A DNA stretch of 33,508 nt from Pedobacter sp. ASV17 (GTDB lineage: Bacteria > Bacteroidota > Bacteroidia > Sphingobacteriales > Sphingobacteriaceae), in assembly GCF_016429065.1 (NCBI RefSeq), contig NZ_JAELTX010000058.1, positions 1 through 33,508 of the forward strand, in the 5' to 3' direction. This document shows positions 22,929-30,641 of this stretch, piece after piece. Below the pieces are notes generated by a model, which was not told where the DNA came from, did not search any database, and worked only from the letters and a program-made list of their open reading frames with translations. How positions within the stretch are numbered: the first letter of the stretch is position 1; each line of letters starts with the position of its first letter. Both the position numbers and the translations under genes were made by a program.

Positions 22929-24420
22929 TCAAAATATAGCGGAAGTTCAGTCTGTAGGCGATAAAGGCAACCAGCTTTTTCCAGTTTTTATTAAGCTGAA
23001 TGAGCTGCGTACCTTATTGATTGGCGCTGGCAAGGTGGGCTTGGAGAAGCTAAATGCTATTGTGAACAATAGTGAAGAAGCTAAAGTGACAGTGGTTGCG
23101 CAGGAGATTAACGCGGCTATTTTTGAAATTGCAGCCACAAAGCCAAACGTGAAAATTAAGCAAAAGGCTTTTACTGTTGATGATTTGGAGGGAGTAGACA
23201 TTGTGTTTGCCGCCACCAATGATAATACTTTCAATGCAGAATTAAGAAGTTTAGCCCATAAAAAAGGCTTGCTCATTAATGTGGCAGATAAACCAGAACT
23301 TTGTGATTTTTACTTAGGTTCAATTGTACAAAAAGGTGATTTGAAAATTGCTATTTCTACTAACGGTAAATCGCCAACCATTGCTAAACGCTTAAAAGAA
23401 GTGTTAAATGAAGGTATTCCAGCAGAGTTGAATGATACCTTACAGCATTTGAACATACTTCGTCAAAATTTAAATGGTGATTTTACTGCTAAGGTGAAAA
23501 AACTGAATAAAGTAACTGAAAAATTGGTGAACCCGCGTAAAAGCTTTGCCGAGCGTAACATCAAGTGGTTAATTTGGTCGGTGGCTGTAGCTTTTATTTT
23601 TGCGGCTGGCTATACGTTATGGGAAACAGAGCCCCAATTTCAGCTTTTTTTAACTCATATTGATCCATTATTTTACTGGTTTTTAGGTGCAGGTTTTGTA
23701 TTTGCCATGATTGATGGAGCTATTGGAATGTCTTATGGCGTTACTTCCGCCTCATTTTCTTTAGCAATGGGATTGCCTCCTGCTTCGGCGAGTATGGCTA
23801 TCCATATTTCGGAAGTGATGAGCAATGGTATCGCTGGCTGGATGCACTACAAAATGGGCAATGTTAATTGGAAATTGTTTAAGATATTAATCGTTCCTGC
23901 CATTATAGGCGCTATTTTGGGTGCCTATATTTTATCCTCGTTAGAACACTATAGTGCTTATGTTAAACCTATAGTGGGCATTTACACCTTGTTCTTAGGT
24001 GTGGTGATATTGGTTAAAGCATTTAATATCAGAAGGAAAAGGAATAAAGAGAAAATTAAAAAGATAGGCCCGTTAGGTTTTGTTGGTGGTTTTATCGATG
24101 CCGCGTTTGGTGGCGGATGGGGTTCTATAGTGTTGTCGAGCTTAATAGCAGGCGGTAGGCATCCTCTTTTTTCATTAGGAACGGTAAAAATTAGCAGATT
24201 TTTCATAGCTACTTTAAGCTCGCTTACGTTTTTTACTATGCTTGGCGGTAAATACTGGGAAGCGGTGTTAGGCTTGGTAATTGGCAGTGCACTGGCATCA
24301 CCAATTGCTGCAAGAGTATCTAATAAAATATCTGCAAAAACCATTATGGTGGCAGTAGGCATTATCGTCATTTTAGTAAGTCTACGTAGTGTAATCATGT
24401 TTATATTAAAGTTGATATAG
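22912..24420 (+). CDS. Precorrin-2 dehydrogenase / TSUP permease fusion
   Basis: 502 residues from the ATG at 22912 inside the end of cobA. Residues about 22-210 are a siroheme synthase N-terminal unit: Rossmann motif TLLIGAGKVGLEKL, DIVFAATND, LINVADKPELCDFYLGSIVQ and ISTNGKSPTIAKRLKEVL. It oxidises precorrin-2 and probably inserts iron. From about residue 220 there are eight or so membrane spans of the sulfite exporter TauE/SafE (TSUP) family, including FAMIDGAIGMSYGVTSASFS, PPASASMAIHISEVMSNG and the repeat GGFIDAAFGGGWGSIVLSSL. TSUP proteins move sulfate, sulfite or organosulfonates, so the permease is a candidate sulfate importer or sulfite exporter here. Both parts are intact and in frame. 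Confidence 0.9.
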   Translation: MQPSPNQNIAEVQSVGDKGNQLFPVFIKLNELRTLLIGAGKVGLEKLNAIVNNSEEAKVTVVAQEINAAIFEIAATKPNVKIKQKAFTVDDLEGVDIVFAATNDNTFNAELRSLAHKKGLLINVADKPELCDFYLGSIVQKGDLKIAISTNGKSPTIAKRLKEVLNEGIPAELNDTLQHLNILRQNLNGDFTAKVKKLNKVTEKLVNPRKSFAERNIKWLIWSVAVAFIFAAGYTLWETEPQFQLFLTHIDPLFYWFLGAGFVFAMIDGAIGMSYGVTSASFSLAMGLPPASASMAIHISEVMSNGIAGWMHYKMGNVNWKLFKILIVPAIIGAILGAYILSSLEHYSAYVKPIVGIYTLFLGVVILVKAFNIRRKRNKEKIKKIGPLGFVGGFIDAAFGGGWGSIVLSSLIAGGRHPLFSLGTVKISRFFIATLSSLTFFTMLGGKYWEAVLGLVIGSALASPIAARVSNKISAKTIMVAVGIIVILVSLRSVIMFILKLI

Positions 24421-24424
24421 TGAA

Positions 24425-25129
24425 GTGAAAGATTTAATAAGCATTAAGGAGCAGTTGGAAAATTTAAGTTTAGTAGAAAAGCTTAAATATCTGGCTGAAA
24501 AGTATAAAGACAGAATAGTTTTCTCCACCAGTTTTGGTTGGGAAGACCAAGTGGTGACACACCTGATATTTGCCAATAAAATTCCGATTAAGGTATTTAC
24601 CTTGGAAACGGGGAGGCTTTTTCCAGAAACGTATTACGTGTGGAACAGAACGTTGGAGATTTATCAGCAACCTATTCATGCCTATTTTCCGAAGAGTGAT
24701 TTGTTACAGGATATGGTGGCAGCAAAAGGTCCGAATAGTTTTTACGAATCAGTAGAAAACCGAAAAGAGTGCTGTTATATCAGAAAGATAGAACCTTTGA
24801 AAAGAGCCTTGGCTGGAAATGAAATGTGGATTACAGGCATTAGGGCCGACCAGAGTGCTAACCGTGAGGGAATGGTAGATGTAGAATGGGACGAAGGAAA
24901 TCAGTTGCTAAAGTTTCACCCCATTTTTGATTGGACATTGGATGATGTGAAAGCCTATGTGAAGGAGAATAACATTGTGTACAATACCTTGCATGATAAG
25001 GGTTTCCCGAGTATTGGTTGTGCACCTTGTACCCGTGCAGTTAGGGAAGGAGAGGATTTTAGGGCTGGCCGCTGGTGGTGGGAAGACCAAAGCAAGAAGG
25101 AATGTGGTTTGCATACCCCCAGCCCCTAA
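24425..25129 (+). CDS. cysH: Adenylyl-sulfate (APS) reductase, Fe-S type
   Basis: 234 residues from a GTG start 4 nt after the previous stop. The PP-loop-like opening is IVFSTSFGWEDQVVTHLI. Cysteines C116-C117 and C199-x-x-C202 (CCYIRKIEPL, GCAPCTRAV) are the four ligands of the 4Fe-4S cluster that marks APS-reducing rather than PAPS-reducing CysH; C227 in KKECGLH is the catalytic thiol. The reaction is APS plus reduced thioredoxin to sulfite plus AMP. This removes the need for APS kinase, and no cysC is found beside it. The last four residues (TPSP) and the stop codon come from an intergenic repeat that abuts the conserved KKECGLH. Confidence 0.94.
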   Translation: MKDLISIKEQLENLSLVEKLKYLAEKYKDRIVFSTSFGWEDQVVTHLIFANKIPIKVFTLETGRLFPETYYVWNRTLEIYQQPIHAYFPKSDLLQDMVAAKGPNSFYESVENRKECCYIRKIEPLKRALAGNEMWITGIRADQSANREGMVDVEWDEGNQLLKFHPIFDWTLDDVKAYVKENNIVYNTLHDKGFPSIGCAPCTRAVREGEDFRAGRWWWEDQSKKECGLHTPSP

Positions 25130-25222
25130 AGGAGAGTTTGTATACACGCACTACTTTTTCCAAGTACTTTTCTCTCCCTTTTAGGGGAGAGATGCCGATA
25201 GGCAGAGAGGGGTTACAACCCC
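25114..25222. repeat. Two-armed intergenic repeat overlapping the cysH 3' end
   Basis: The left arm (25114-25136, ACCCCCAGCCCCTAAAGGAG) supplies the cysH stop codon. The right arm (25169-25222) reads CTCTCCCTTTTAGGGGAGAG and then GATGCCGATAGGCAGAGAGG. It is a relative of the element at 8340-8431. Confidence 0.75.
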
Positions 25223-25253
25223 AACAAAAATAAACCCGATAGTAGTGGAAAGT

Positions 25254-25330
25254 TTGTTAGGCTGAGCTTGTCGAAGCGCAAACTTGAAACGGATAGCGGG
25301 ACTAAAGTAACCGAAGGGCGATTAACCTTG
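25254..25330. repeat. Dispersed repeat with GCTGAGCTTGTCGAAGC core
   Basis: TTAGGCTGAGCTTGTCGAAG is followed by AACTTGAAACGGATAGCGGG and ACTAAAGTAACCGAAGGGCG. I recognise both words as recurrent Bacteroidetes intergenic motifs. It lies in the cysH-cysD gap next to the repeat at 25114-25222. Confidence 0.6.
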
Positions 25331-25364
25331 CTTTTCGAATAATAAAAAAGACACAACCAAAAAA

Positions 25365-26270
25365 ATGAGTAAATATAATTTTGATTATTTGGACGAGCTT
25401 GAGGCAGAGGCAATCCATATTTTGAGAGAAGTGGCGGGGCAGTTTGAAAAACCTGCATTGCTATTTTCGGGAGGTAAGGATTCCATTACTTTGGTTCGTT
25501 TGGCAGAGAAAGCTTTTAGACCAGGGAAATTTCCTTTTCCTTTGGTACATATTGATACGGGTCACAACTTTGAGGAGACGATTGATTACCGTGATAAAAT
25601 GGTGGCTCGTTTGGGCGAACGTTTAATTGTAGGTTCGGTACAAAAGTCTATTGACGAGGGAAAGGCAGTGGAGCAGAAGGGTAAAAATGCCAGTAGAAAT
25701 GCTTTGCAGACGGTTACCTTGTTGGACACGATTGAGAAACACCAGTTTGATGCTTGTATTGGCGGTGCTCGTAGAGATGAGGAAAAAGCCAGAGCTAAAG
25801 AGCGTATTTTTTCGGTAAGAGATGAGTTTGGACAATGGGACCCGAAACGTCAGCGGCCAGAGTTGTGGAACATTTATAACGGAAAAATCCATAAAGGTGA
25901 AAATGTGCGTGTGTTCCCGATTAGTAATTGGACGGAGCTTGATGTTTGGAACTACATCCGTAGGGAAAATATTGAATTGCCGAGCATTTATTTTGCCCAC
26001 GACCGCGATGTGATTACGCGTAACGGACAGTTGATGGCAGCTTCGCCATTTGTAAACATGGACGAAGAGGATGTGGTAGAACGTAAAAAAGTGCGTTTCC
26101 GTACTGTTGGAGATATTTCTTGTACGGCAGCCATTGCTTCGGAAGCTGACCAGATTGACGATATTATTGCGGAAATCAGCCAGTCTAAAATTTCGGAACG
26201 TGGCGCTCGTATGGACGACAAAGTTTCGGAAGCAGCCATGGAAGACAGGAAAAAGGGAGGATATTTTTAA
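25365..26270 (+). CDS. cysD: Sulfate adenylyltransferase subunit 2
   Basis: 301 residues, standard for CysD. The PP-loop ATP pyrophosphatase motif is LLFSGGKDSITLVRLAEKAF. Other conserved blocks are PFPLVHIDTGHNFEETIDYR, CIGGARRDEEKARAKERIFS, VFPISNWTELDVWNYIRREN and the C-terminal ERGARMDDKVSEAAMEDRKK followed by GGYF. With CysN it makes APS from sulfate and ATP. A 235-nt gap filled by two repeat elements separates it from cysH. Transcription may still run through, as no intrinsic terminator with a T tract is obvious there. Confidence 0.96.
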   Translation: MSKYNFDYLDELEAEAIHILREVAGQFEKPALLFSGGKDSITLVRLAEKAFRPGKFPFPLVHIDTGHNFEETIDYRDKMVARLGERLIVGSVQKSIDEGKAVEQKGKNASRNALQTVTLLDTIEKHQFDACIGGARRDEEKARAKERIFSVRDEFGQWDPKRQRPELWNIYNGKIHKGENVRVFPISNWTELDVWNYIRRENIELPSIYFAHDRDVITRNGQLMAASPFVNMDEEDVVERKKVRFRTVGDISCTAAIASEADQIDDIIAEISQSKISERGARMDDKVSEAAMEDRKKGGYF

Positions 26271-26359
26271 CGTAGTTGGTTAGTTGTTTTGTTTTTTAGT
26301 TTGTTGGGATTGAAGCCTTCCAAACAACCAAACATCCAACCACCTAAACAACCAAAAGA

Positions 26360-27610
26360 ATGAACATACTAAAATTTTTTACAGCGGGCAGCGTTGATGA
26401 TGGCAAGAGCACTTTGATTGGCCGTTTGTTATACGATACGGATTCTATTTTGGCCGACCAGCTAGAGGCTATTCAAAATGCCAACAGAAAGAATGACGAT
26501 GGTACGGTAGATTTAGCCATTTTAACGGATGGTTTAAGGGCGGAGCGTGAGCAGGGAATTACCATTGACGTGGCCTATAAATATTTCCAGACCGACCAAC
26601 GCAAATTTATTATTGCTGATACCCCTGGACATATTCAATACACTAGAAATATGGTTACGGGTGCTTCTACGGCAAACTTGGCCATTATTTTGGTAGATGC
26701 CAGAAACGGTGTGGTTGAGCAGACCATTCGCCATTCTTATTTGGTATCATTGTTGGGCATTAAGCATGTGGTAGTGGCCGTAAACAAAATGGACATGGTG
26801 GATTATAGCGAAACGGTATTTGATGCCATTACCCAGAAATATAAAAGCTTAGCGGAAGAATTGAAGCTGCAGGACGTTACTTATATTCCAGTAAGCGCGC
26901 TAAAAGGCGATAATATTGTGCATCCATCTGAGCGTATGGCTTGGTACAGTGGCGATAGCTTATTGCATTTCTTGGAGCAGGTAGATACTGATGTGCAGGA
27001 AAAATCGGAGAAAGCAAGGTTGCCTGTACAGTGGGTAATTAGGCCACAAACGGATGAATTGCATGATTACAGAGGTTATGCTGGTCGCGTGGTGAGTGGC
27101 ACTTTTAAGGTGAACGACAAGATTACCGTATTGCCTTCTGGTGCAAATTCTACCATCAGTAAAATCGAATTTTTTGATAAAGAATTGGCCGAGGCTTCTT
27201 CTGGTCAATCGGTGACGATACATTTAGCTACTGACGTGGATATTAGCAGAGGCGATACGATTGTTAATTCATCGGCTTTGCCGCAAGAAAGTAAATTGAT
27301 AGAGGCTGATTTATGTTGGATGGATACAAAGGCTTTGGATACTTCGATTACCTATTTGTTGCAGCATAATAGTAAAGTAACCAAGGTTAAAATAGCTGAA
27401 GTAGTGTATAAAGTGGATATCAATACTTTGGAAAAACATGCAGCGGATGAGTTTAAATTAAATGATATTGGTAGGGTAGTGCTTAAAACCGCTGATGCCT
27501 TGGCTTTGGACCTTTATCATGAGAATAAAGCGAACGGTTCGGCAATATTAATAGATAGTCGCACAAATTTAACCGTTGGTGCTACCATGTTTAGGGCATT
27601 AGCCGATTAA
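26360..27610 (+). CDS. cysN: Sulfate adenylyltransferase subunit 1 (GTPase)
   Basis: 416 residues. EF-Tu-like GTPase motifs are FFTAGSVDDGKSTLIGRLLY (G1), DTPGHIQYTRNM (G3) and VVAVNKMDMVDY (G4), followed by two beta-barrel domains. GTP hydrolysis drives the CysD reaction that makes APS. There is no CysC kinase domain at the C-terminus, which ends in LTVGATMFRAL, so this is plain CysN rather than the CysNC fusion. That matches an APS-type CysH. It is 90 nt downstream of cysD and the last gene of the cluster, closed by the terminator at 27633. Confidence 0.96.
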   Translation: MNILKFFTAGSVDDGKSTLIGRLLYDTDSILADQLEAIQNANRKNDDGTVDLAILTDGLRAEREQGITIDVAYKYFQTDQRKFIIADTPGHIQYTRNMVTGASTANLAIILVDARNGVVEQTIRHSYLVSLLGIKHVVVAVNKMDMVDYSETVFDAITQKYKSLAEELKLQDVTYIPVSALKGDNIVHPSERMAWYSGDSLLHFLEQVDTDVQEKSEKARLPVQWVIRPQTDELHDYRGYAGRVVSGTFKVNDKITVLPSGANSTISKIEFFDKELAEASSGQSVTIHLATDVDISRGDTIVNSSALPQESKLIEADLCWMDTKALDTSITYLLQHNSKVTKVKIAEVVYKVDINTLEKHAADEFKLNDIGRVVLKTADALALDLYHENKANGSAILIDSRTNLTVGATMFRALAD

Positions 27611-27632
27611 TTTTTTTATACATATTAGAGGT

Positions 27633-27664
27633 TAAGGTTGTCTTTTTGGAGGCAACCTTTTTTG
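27633..27664 (+). terminator. Terminator of the sulfate assimilation cluster
   Basis: AAGGTTGTC and GAGGCAACCTT form a 7-8 bp stem over a T-rich loop and are followed by a run of T. It lies 23 nt after the cysN stop. Confidence 0.8.
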
Positions 27665-27736
27665 TTTTGAATGAGTTTTGGGGTTTTAAAACATTAGGAA
27701 ATGAAGGGAATTAAGGGGGCTTGTTTAATGCATCTT

Positions 27737-27846
27737 GTCATTCAGCGCATAACTTGTACCGATTTATTCGGTAGCGAAGATTCTCTAGGTTTTAATAGAG
27801 AGATACCTGGACAGCTTTGAGATTCCTCCTATCGTCGGAATGACAA
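27737..27846. repeat. Full two-armed GTCATTC/GGAATGAC intergenic repeat
   Basis: The element starts with TTGTCATTCAGCGCATAAC and ends with CTATCGTCGGAATGACAA. Internally GGTAGCGAAGATTCT and TTTGAGATTCCTCCTATCGT are further matching modules. It occupies the 27665-28098 gap together with AT-rich DNA. The open frame across 27840-28085 in this gap looks spurious. Confidence 0.65.
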
Positions 27847-28098
27847 AAACGGAGCATGGCGGCATTCGCTATATCCGCCTCTTTAAGTGGGCAGGAGGAG
27901 GTATTATTTGCTTGATTATAAATTCCTCCCTCTTGATCTCCTCCGATGTATTGGGACTAGTTTTTTACCGAAGACTTACGAAGTTTTTAAAACTTCATAA
28001 GTCTAGTAAAGCCCTAATTTCAAAAAAAATAAAAAACATAAAACAATTCTATCGTTCAAGTGTTTACTCGGTATTGGTACACTAAAATCTTTAAGGAA

Positions 28099-28278
28099 AT
28101 GGCCGAGAACTCTTTTTTACACCGAACTACTAACGATAGCAATCGTTCAGTAAAAGCATCAACAGAGAGAAACTACGCTTCAACAGCAGTAAAAGATTAC
28201 GTAAATCAACGTAGGGAAAAGGCTGCCAAACAAGCAAGAGACGAAAAGAAAAGTGTTTCTAACACGAAACTTTCTTAA
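28099..28278 (+). CDS. Small basic hypothetical protein (59 residues)
   Basis: The start is the ATG at 28099, preceded by AAGGAA. The frame is open further upstream, but that part looks unrelated to a protein. The product begins MAENSFLHRTTNDSNRSVKA and is rich in K, R, S, T and N, with a charged helix VNQRREKAAKQARDEKKSVS. There is no signal peptide or membrane segment. Residues 20-40 look like a helical nucleic-acid or protein-binding tail, but no family is recognised. It is followed by a strong bidirectional terminator, which supports it being transcribed. Reality is moderately supported. Confidence 0.5.
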   Translation: MAENSFLHRTTNDSNRSVKASTERNYASTAVKDYVNQRREKAAKQARDEKKSVSNTKLS

Positions 28279-28330
28279 CTCAGAAACAACAACCATCAAA
28301 AATATAACTGGCTGTTTAATAGCCGTCATT

Positions 28331-28368
28331 AAAAAAGGGAGTTCTGTACGTGCGGAACTCCCTTTTTA
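28331..28368. terminator. Bidirectional terminator between the small basic gene and the DUF983 gene
   Basis: AAAAAGGGAGTTC pairs perfectly with GAACTCCCTTTTT around a 10-nt loop, with A and T tracts on the two sides, so it works for both convergent genes. Confidence 0.88.
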
Positions 28369-28369
28369 T

Positions 28370-28804
28370 TTATTTGTTTTCTATTTCTTTAGGTGCACTA
28401 CGGTCTGGTTCGTAATGTAAACCTGGAGATAGCCAGTATAATAACACCATTCTTGAGTAGCGATAGTTAAAAGGTGAGAACAGCAGGGTAGTTAGAAACA
28501 ATACCGCAATAAAATACCAAAGGTTTTCATAGTCCAATGCTAGGCCAAAGATATAAGCTGCTACCCCAGCGGTAACCATTTCTGCTACGTTCATGGCATA
28601 GCTCACAAACATGGCCACATAAAAATAACCAGGCTCACGTTCAAATTTTAAACCGCAATGAGGGCAATGCTCATTCATTTTCTGAATTTTAAAGCCATAG
28701 GTGCTTCCAGTAAAAGTATTGCCAACCCTACACCTAGGACATTTTGCGTTCCTAAAAGCATACCATTGAGAAATATAATAAGGATGATTTTTGTTGTGTT
28801 CCAT
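28370..28804 (-). CDS. DUF983 family membrane protein with zinc-ribbon-like cysteines
   Basis: 144 residues. The N-terminal part has two CxxC pairs, CPRC (18-21) and CPHC about 27 residues later, spaced like a treble-clef zinc ribbon. The conserved block LKFEREPGYFYVAMFVSYAM of DUF983 follows. There are two to three membrane spans (YVAMFVSYAMNVAEMVTAGV, ENLWYFIAVLFLTTLLF). Its start codon overlaps the stop of the AraC-type regulator by one base (TAATG), so the two are cotranscribed. The function is unknown; in other genomes the family sits near cytochrome or lipid genes, which is no guide here. Confidence 0.85.
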   Translation of the reverse strand: MEHNKNHPYYISQWYAFRNAKCPRCRVGNTFTGSTYGFKIQKMNEHCPHCGLKFEREPGYFYVAMFVSYAMNVAEMVTAGVAAYIFGLALDYENLWYFIAVLFLTTLLFSPFNYRYSRMVLLYWLSPGLHYEPDRSAPKEIENK

Positions 28805-29682
28805 TATGATATAGTTATATATTGTTTTCTGAATTTATCAGGCGTTGTGCCTTCATATTTTTTAAAGAATTTCACGAAATAAGATTGGTCTTCAAAATTA
28901 AGTTTCTCTGCAATTTCAGATACCCTTAAATCTAGATTAATCAGTAATCGTTTAGCCTCCAATAAAATCCTGTCTCTAATTAATTTTCCTGCCGAAGTAG
29001 CTAAAAAATCATTGCAGAGCGCATTTAAATGGTTAGGCGTAATATAAAGCAACTCGGCATATTGTTTGGGCAAGCGCAATTTGGTGAAATTTTGTTCAAT
29101 AAGCTGCTGGAAATTTTTAAGGATGGTGTGGTTGTAAGGGTTAAGCTCTTGATGGTCTTTGGATAGGGTAGTTCTGGCCACTTCAATAAAAATCTGAAGA
29201 AGTAAAACCCTTACTAAGTCATCATTAATCGTTTTTGCCGTTTCTCCCTCCTTTAAAATATCCTCAAAAATTAGGGTAATCTTTTCGCTAGTAGCATTGT
29301 CCAAAATCAAAACCTGTTCTTCTGGTCTTCCACTAAAAAAACCGAATTTGTCCAAATACTCCTGTTTAAGCAGTAAAGAGCTAAAATAAGAGGTAGAGAA
29401 ATTGATGAGATAACCATCAGGTTCACTCTCAAAATCCCAACTATGTACCTGTCCAGGTATCATGAAATAAATCATGTTCGGACTAACGTCAAATGCCTTA
29501 AAATCGATTTGTTGTTTGCCGCTGCCTTTGGTGAAAAATACCAAGTGATAAAAGCTGTGTCGGTGGGCATTGTGCAGGTGTTGATGTTGCTTTGCGTAAT
29601 GTCCAAACCTGTTCACTAAAATCCCATCGTTTTTATACGCTGAGAAATTTTGTATATCGTAAACAGGGATGTTAGATTTCAT
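28804..29682 (-). CDS. AraC-family transcriptional regulator
   Basis: 292 residues. The N-terminal half is a cupin-like sensor (YNYH-type start HRHSFYHLVFFTKGSGKQQI followed by MIYFMIPGQVHSWDFESEPD). The C-terminal 100 residues carry two helix-turn-helix units: LPKQYAELLYITPNHLNALC and VSEIAEKLNFEDQSYFVKFF, with KKYEGTTPDKFRKQ closing the domain. It probably binds a small ligand and activates a target. The DUF983 gene is coupled to it by a 1-nt overlap. Its own promoter (29687-29716) places transcription start at or beside the ATG. Confidence 0.93.
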   Translation of the reverse strand: MKSNIPVYDIQNFSAYKNDGILVNRFGHYAKQHQHLHNAHRHSFYHLVFFTKGSGKQQIDFKAFDVSPNMIYFMIPGQVHSWDFESEPDGYLINFSTSYFSSLLLKQEYLDKFGFFSGRPEEQVLILDNATSEKITLIFEDILKEGETAKTINDDLVRVLLLQIFIEVARTTLSKDHQELNPYNHTILKNFQQLIEQNFTKLRLPKQYAELLYITPNHLNALCNDFLATSAGKLIRDRILLEAKRLLINLDLRVSEIAEKLNFEDQSYFVKFFKKYEGTTPDKFRKQYITIS

Positions 29683-29686
29683 GTAA

Positions 29687-29716
29687 CAAAGTTATGTGAT
29701 TCATTTGAGCTGGCAA
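29687..29716 (-). promoter_or_regulatory. Promoter of the AraC regulator, full -33/-7 consensus
   Basis: On the minus strand TTG (29716-29714), a 19-nt spacer and TAACTTTG (29694-29687) match the Bacteroidetes promoter exactly. The box ends 4 nt before the ATG, predicting a leaderless message. Confidence 0.75.
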
Positions 29717-29877
29717 TGGTGTTTTATGTTTTTAATATGGTACTTTTTACTTTTTTAATGATGTTTTTTTGTGATAAATTAATGTTTTTATGGTTTTAAA
29801 TACTTTTTTATGATTTTTTGTTAGAGGGTGTGGATAGGGGTGATGGAGATTTTTTTGAAAAAAAAGTGAATGTTTTT

Positions 29878-29907
29878 TTGGTTTATTGGAATCCTGCCGT
29901 ATATTTG
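29878..29907 (+). promoter_or_regulatory. Strong promoter of an orphan short transcript
   Basis: TTG (29878-29880), a 19-nt spacer and TATATTTG (29900-29907) match the consensus exactly, behind an A/T-tract stretch (29850-29878) resembling an UP element. No protein gene follows on this strand for 1.2 kb. Confidence 0.7.
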
Positions 29908-29910
29908 TCC

Positions 29911-29970
29911 TCGAGAGCGTTAATTTAGATGATGGGGGTAGGACTTCGGTTCTATCTCCATTTCTTTTTT
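29911..29970 (+). ncRNA. Candidate small RNA of about 55-60 nt
   Basis: Promoter at 29878-29907, then about 20 nt of single-strand sequence, then an 11-12 bp stem (GGGGGTAGGAC / GTTCTATCTCC, 29934-29959) closed by a TTCG tetraloop on a C-G pair and followed by TTTCTTTTTT. Start and end are both strong, so a short stable RNA is the simplest reading. It lies antisense to nothing but the extreme 3' end of the PAP2 gene. An 18-codon frame (29929-29985) crosses the terminator and is probably not translated. No known RNA family is recognised. Confidence 0.55.
29934..29970 (+). terminator. UUCG-capped intrinsic terminator of the short transcript
   Basis: An 11-bp stem with G-U wobbles, a C(UUCG)G loop and a T-rich tail with six final T residues. 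In the other direction there is no T tract, so it does not serve the PAP2 gene. Confidence 0.75.
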
Positions 29971-30587
29971 CAGACCTTTTTGTAGTAATAATTCAAGTGC
30001 AAAAGGTACAAACCACCCACCAAAAAGCCCCCTACAATATCCGTAAACCAATGGGCTCCCAAGTAAATTCTAGATAGTGGTCCAGCAATAAACATGAAGT
30101 AAGAAAATATACTTACGCTGTGTCGTATATAGTTTGGAATAGTCGTCAATCTGTGCATCAACAGAATCATAAAACCAAAGAAAACTACATAAGAAAGGGT
30201 ATGTCCACTAGGGAAGCTATTGTTTTGGTAACTTTCAATAATCGTCACATATTCGTCGGTTGGTCTCGGACGGTTGAACAAGCGTTTTAGTATAAAAGTA
30301 AACAGGCCCGTAAAGGAAATGGCAATGGTAAACCATGCTTCTCGTTTAAACTTAAATACGAAGAACAGGATAGCCGTAACAGCCATGCAACAAAAGGCAA
30401 CTGCTACATTTCCAAAAGTGCTAATGGCAATCATTACCTGGTCTAAAACAGGTTGATGAAATTGTTGTACCCATCTCGAAATCGTTAAATCGAAATGATT
30501 AATAGGATACTGCCCAACAAAAAAAGCCAATAAAGCAAAGCTGATAATGAATAGGATACTGTAAAGTAAACGAGCCGAATTGTTCAT
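29970..30587 (-). CDS. PAP2-family membrane phosphatase
   Basis: 205 residues from the ATG at 30587; a TTG 11 codons earlier opens the frame. The three phosphatase motifs are in order: KRLFNRPRP (motif 1, Kx6RP), FPSGHT (motif 2, PSGH) and SRIYLGAHWFTDIVGG (motif 3, SRx5Hx3D). About six membrane spans surround them. The enzyme dephosphorylates a lipid phosphate such as phosphatidic acid, PGP or undecaprenyl pyrophosphate at the membrane surface; which one cannot be told from sequence. It is monocistronic. Its last codon overlaps the T tail of the convergent short transcript. Confidence 0.93.
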   Translation of the reverse strand: MNNSARLLYSILFIISFALLAFFVGQYPINHFDLTISRWVQQFHQPVLDQVMIAISTFGNVAVAFCCMAVTAILFFVFKFKREAWFTIAISFTGLFTFILKRLFNRPRPTDEYVTIIESYQNNSFPSGHTLSYVVFFGFMILLMHRLTTIPNYIRHSVSIFSYFMFIAGPLSRIYLGAHWFTDIVGGFLVGGLYLLHLNYYYKKV

Positions 30588-30641
30588 GATGAAATGTTGG
30601 TTAAACTGCAATTTCGGCAAAATTTAGTTTTTTATGAGGAT

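Noticed and set aside
27840..28085. Open frame of 81 codons after the sulfate cluster.
   Set aside because: It starts in the arm of a palindromic repeat, has an odd composition and no coherent domain; it is most likely chance.
29929..29985. An 18-codon frame rich in Phe (F-F-F) that looks like a phenylalanine leader peptide.
   Set aside because: The Phe codons come from the T tail of the terminator itself, the frame runs through the terminator, and no phenylalanine gene follows.
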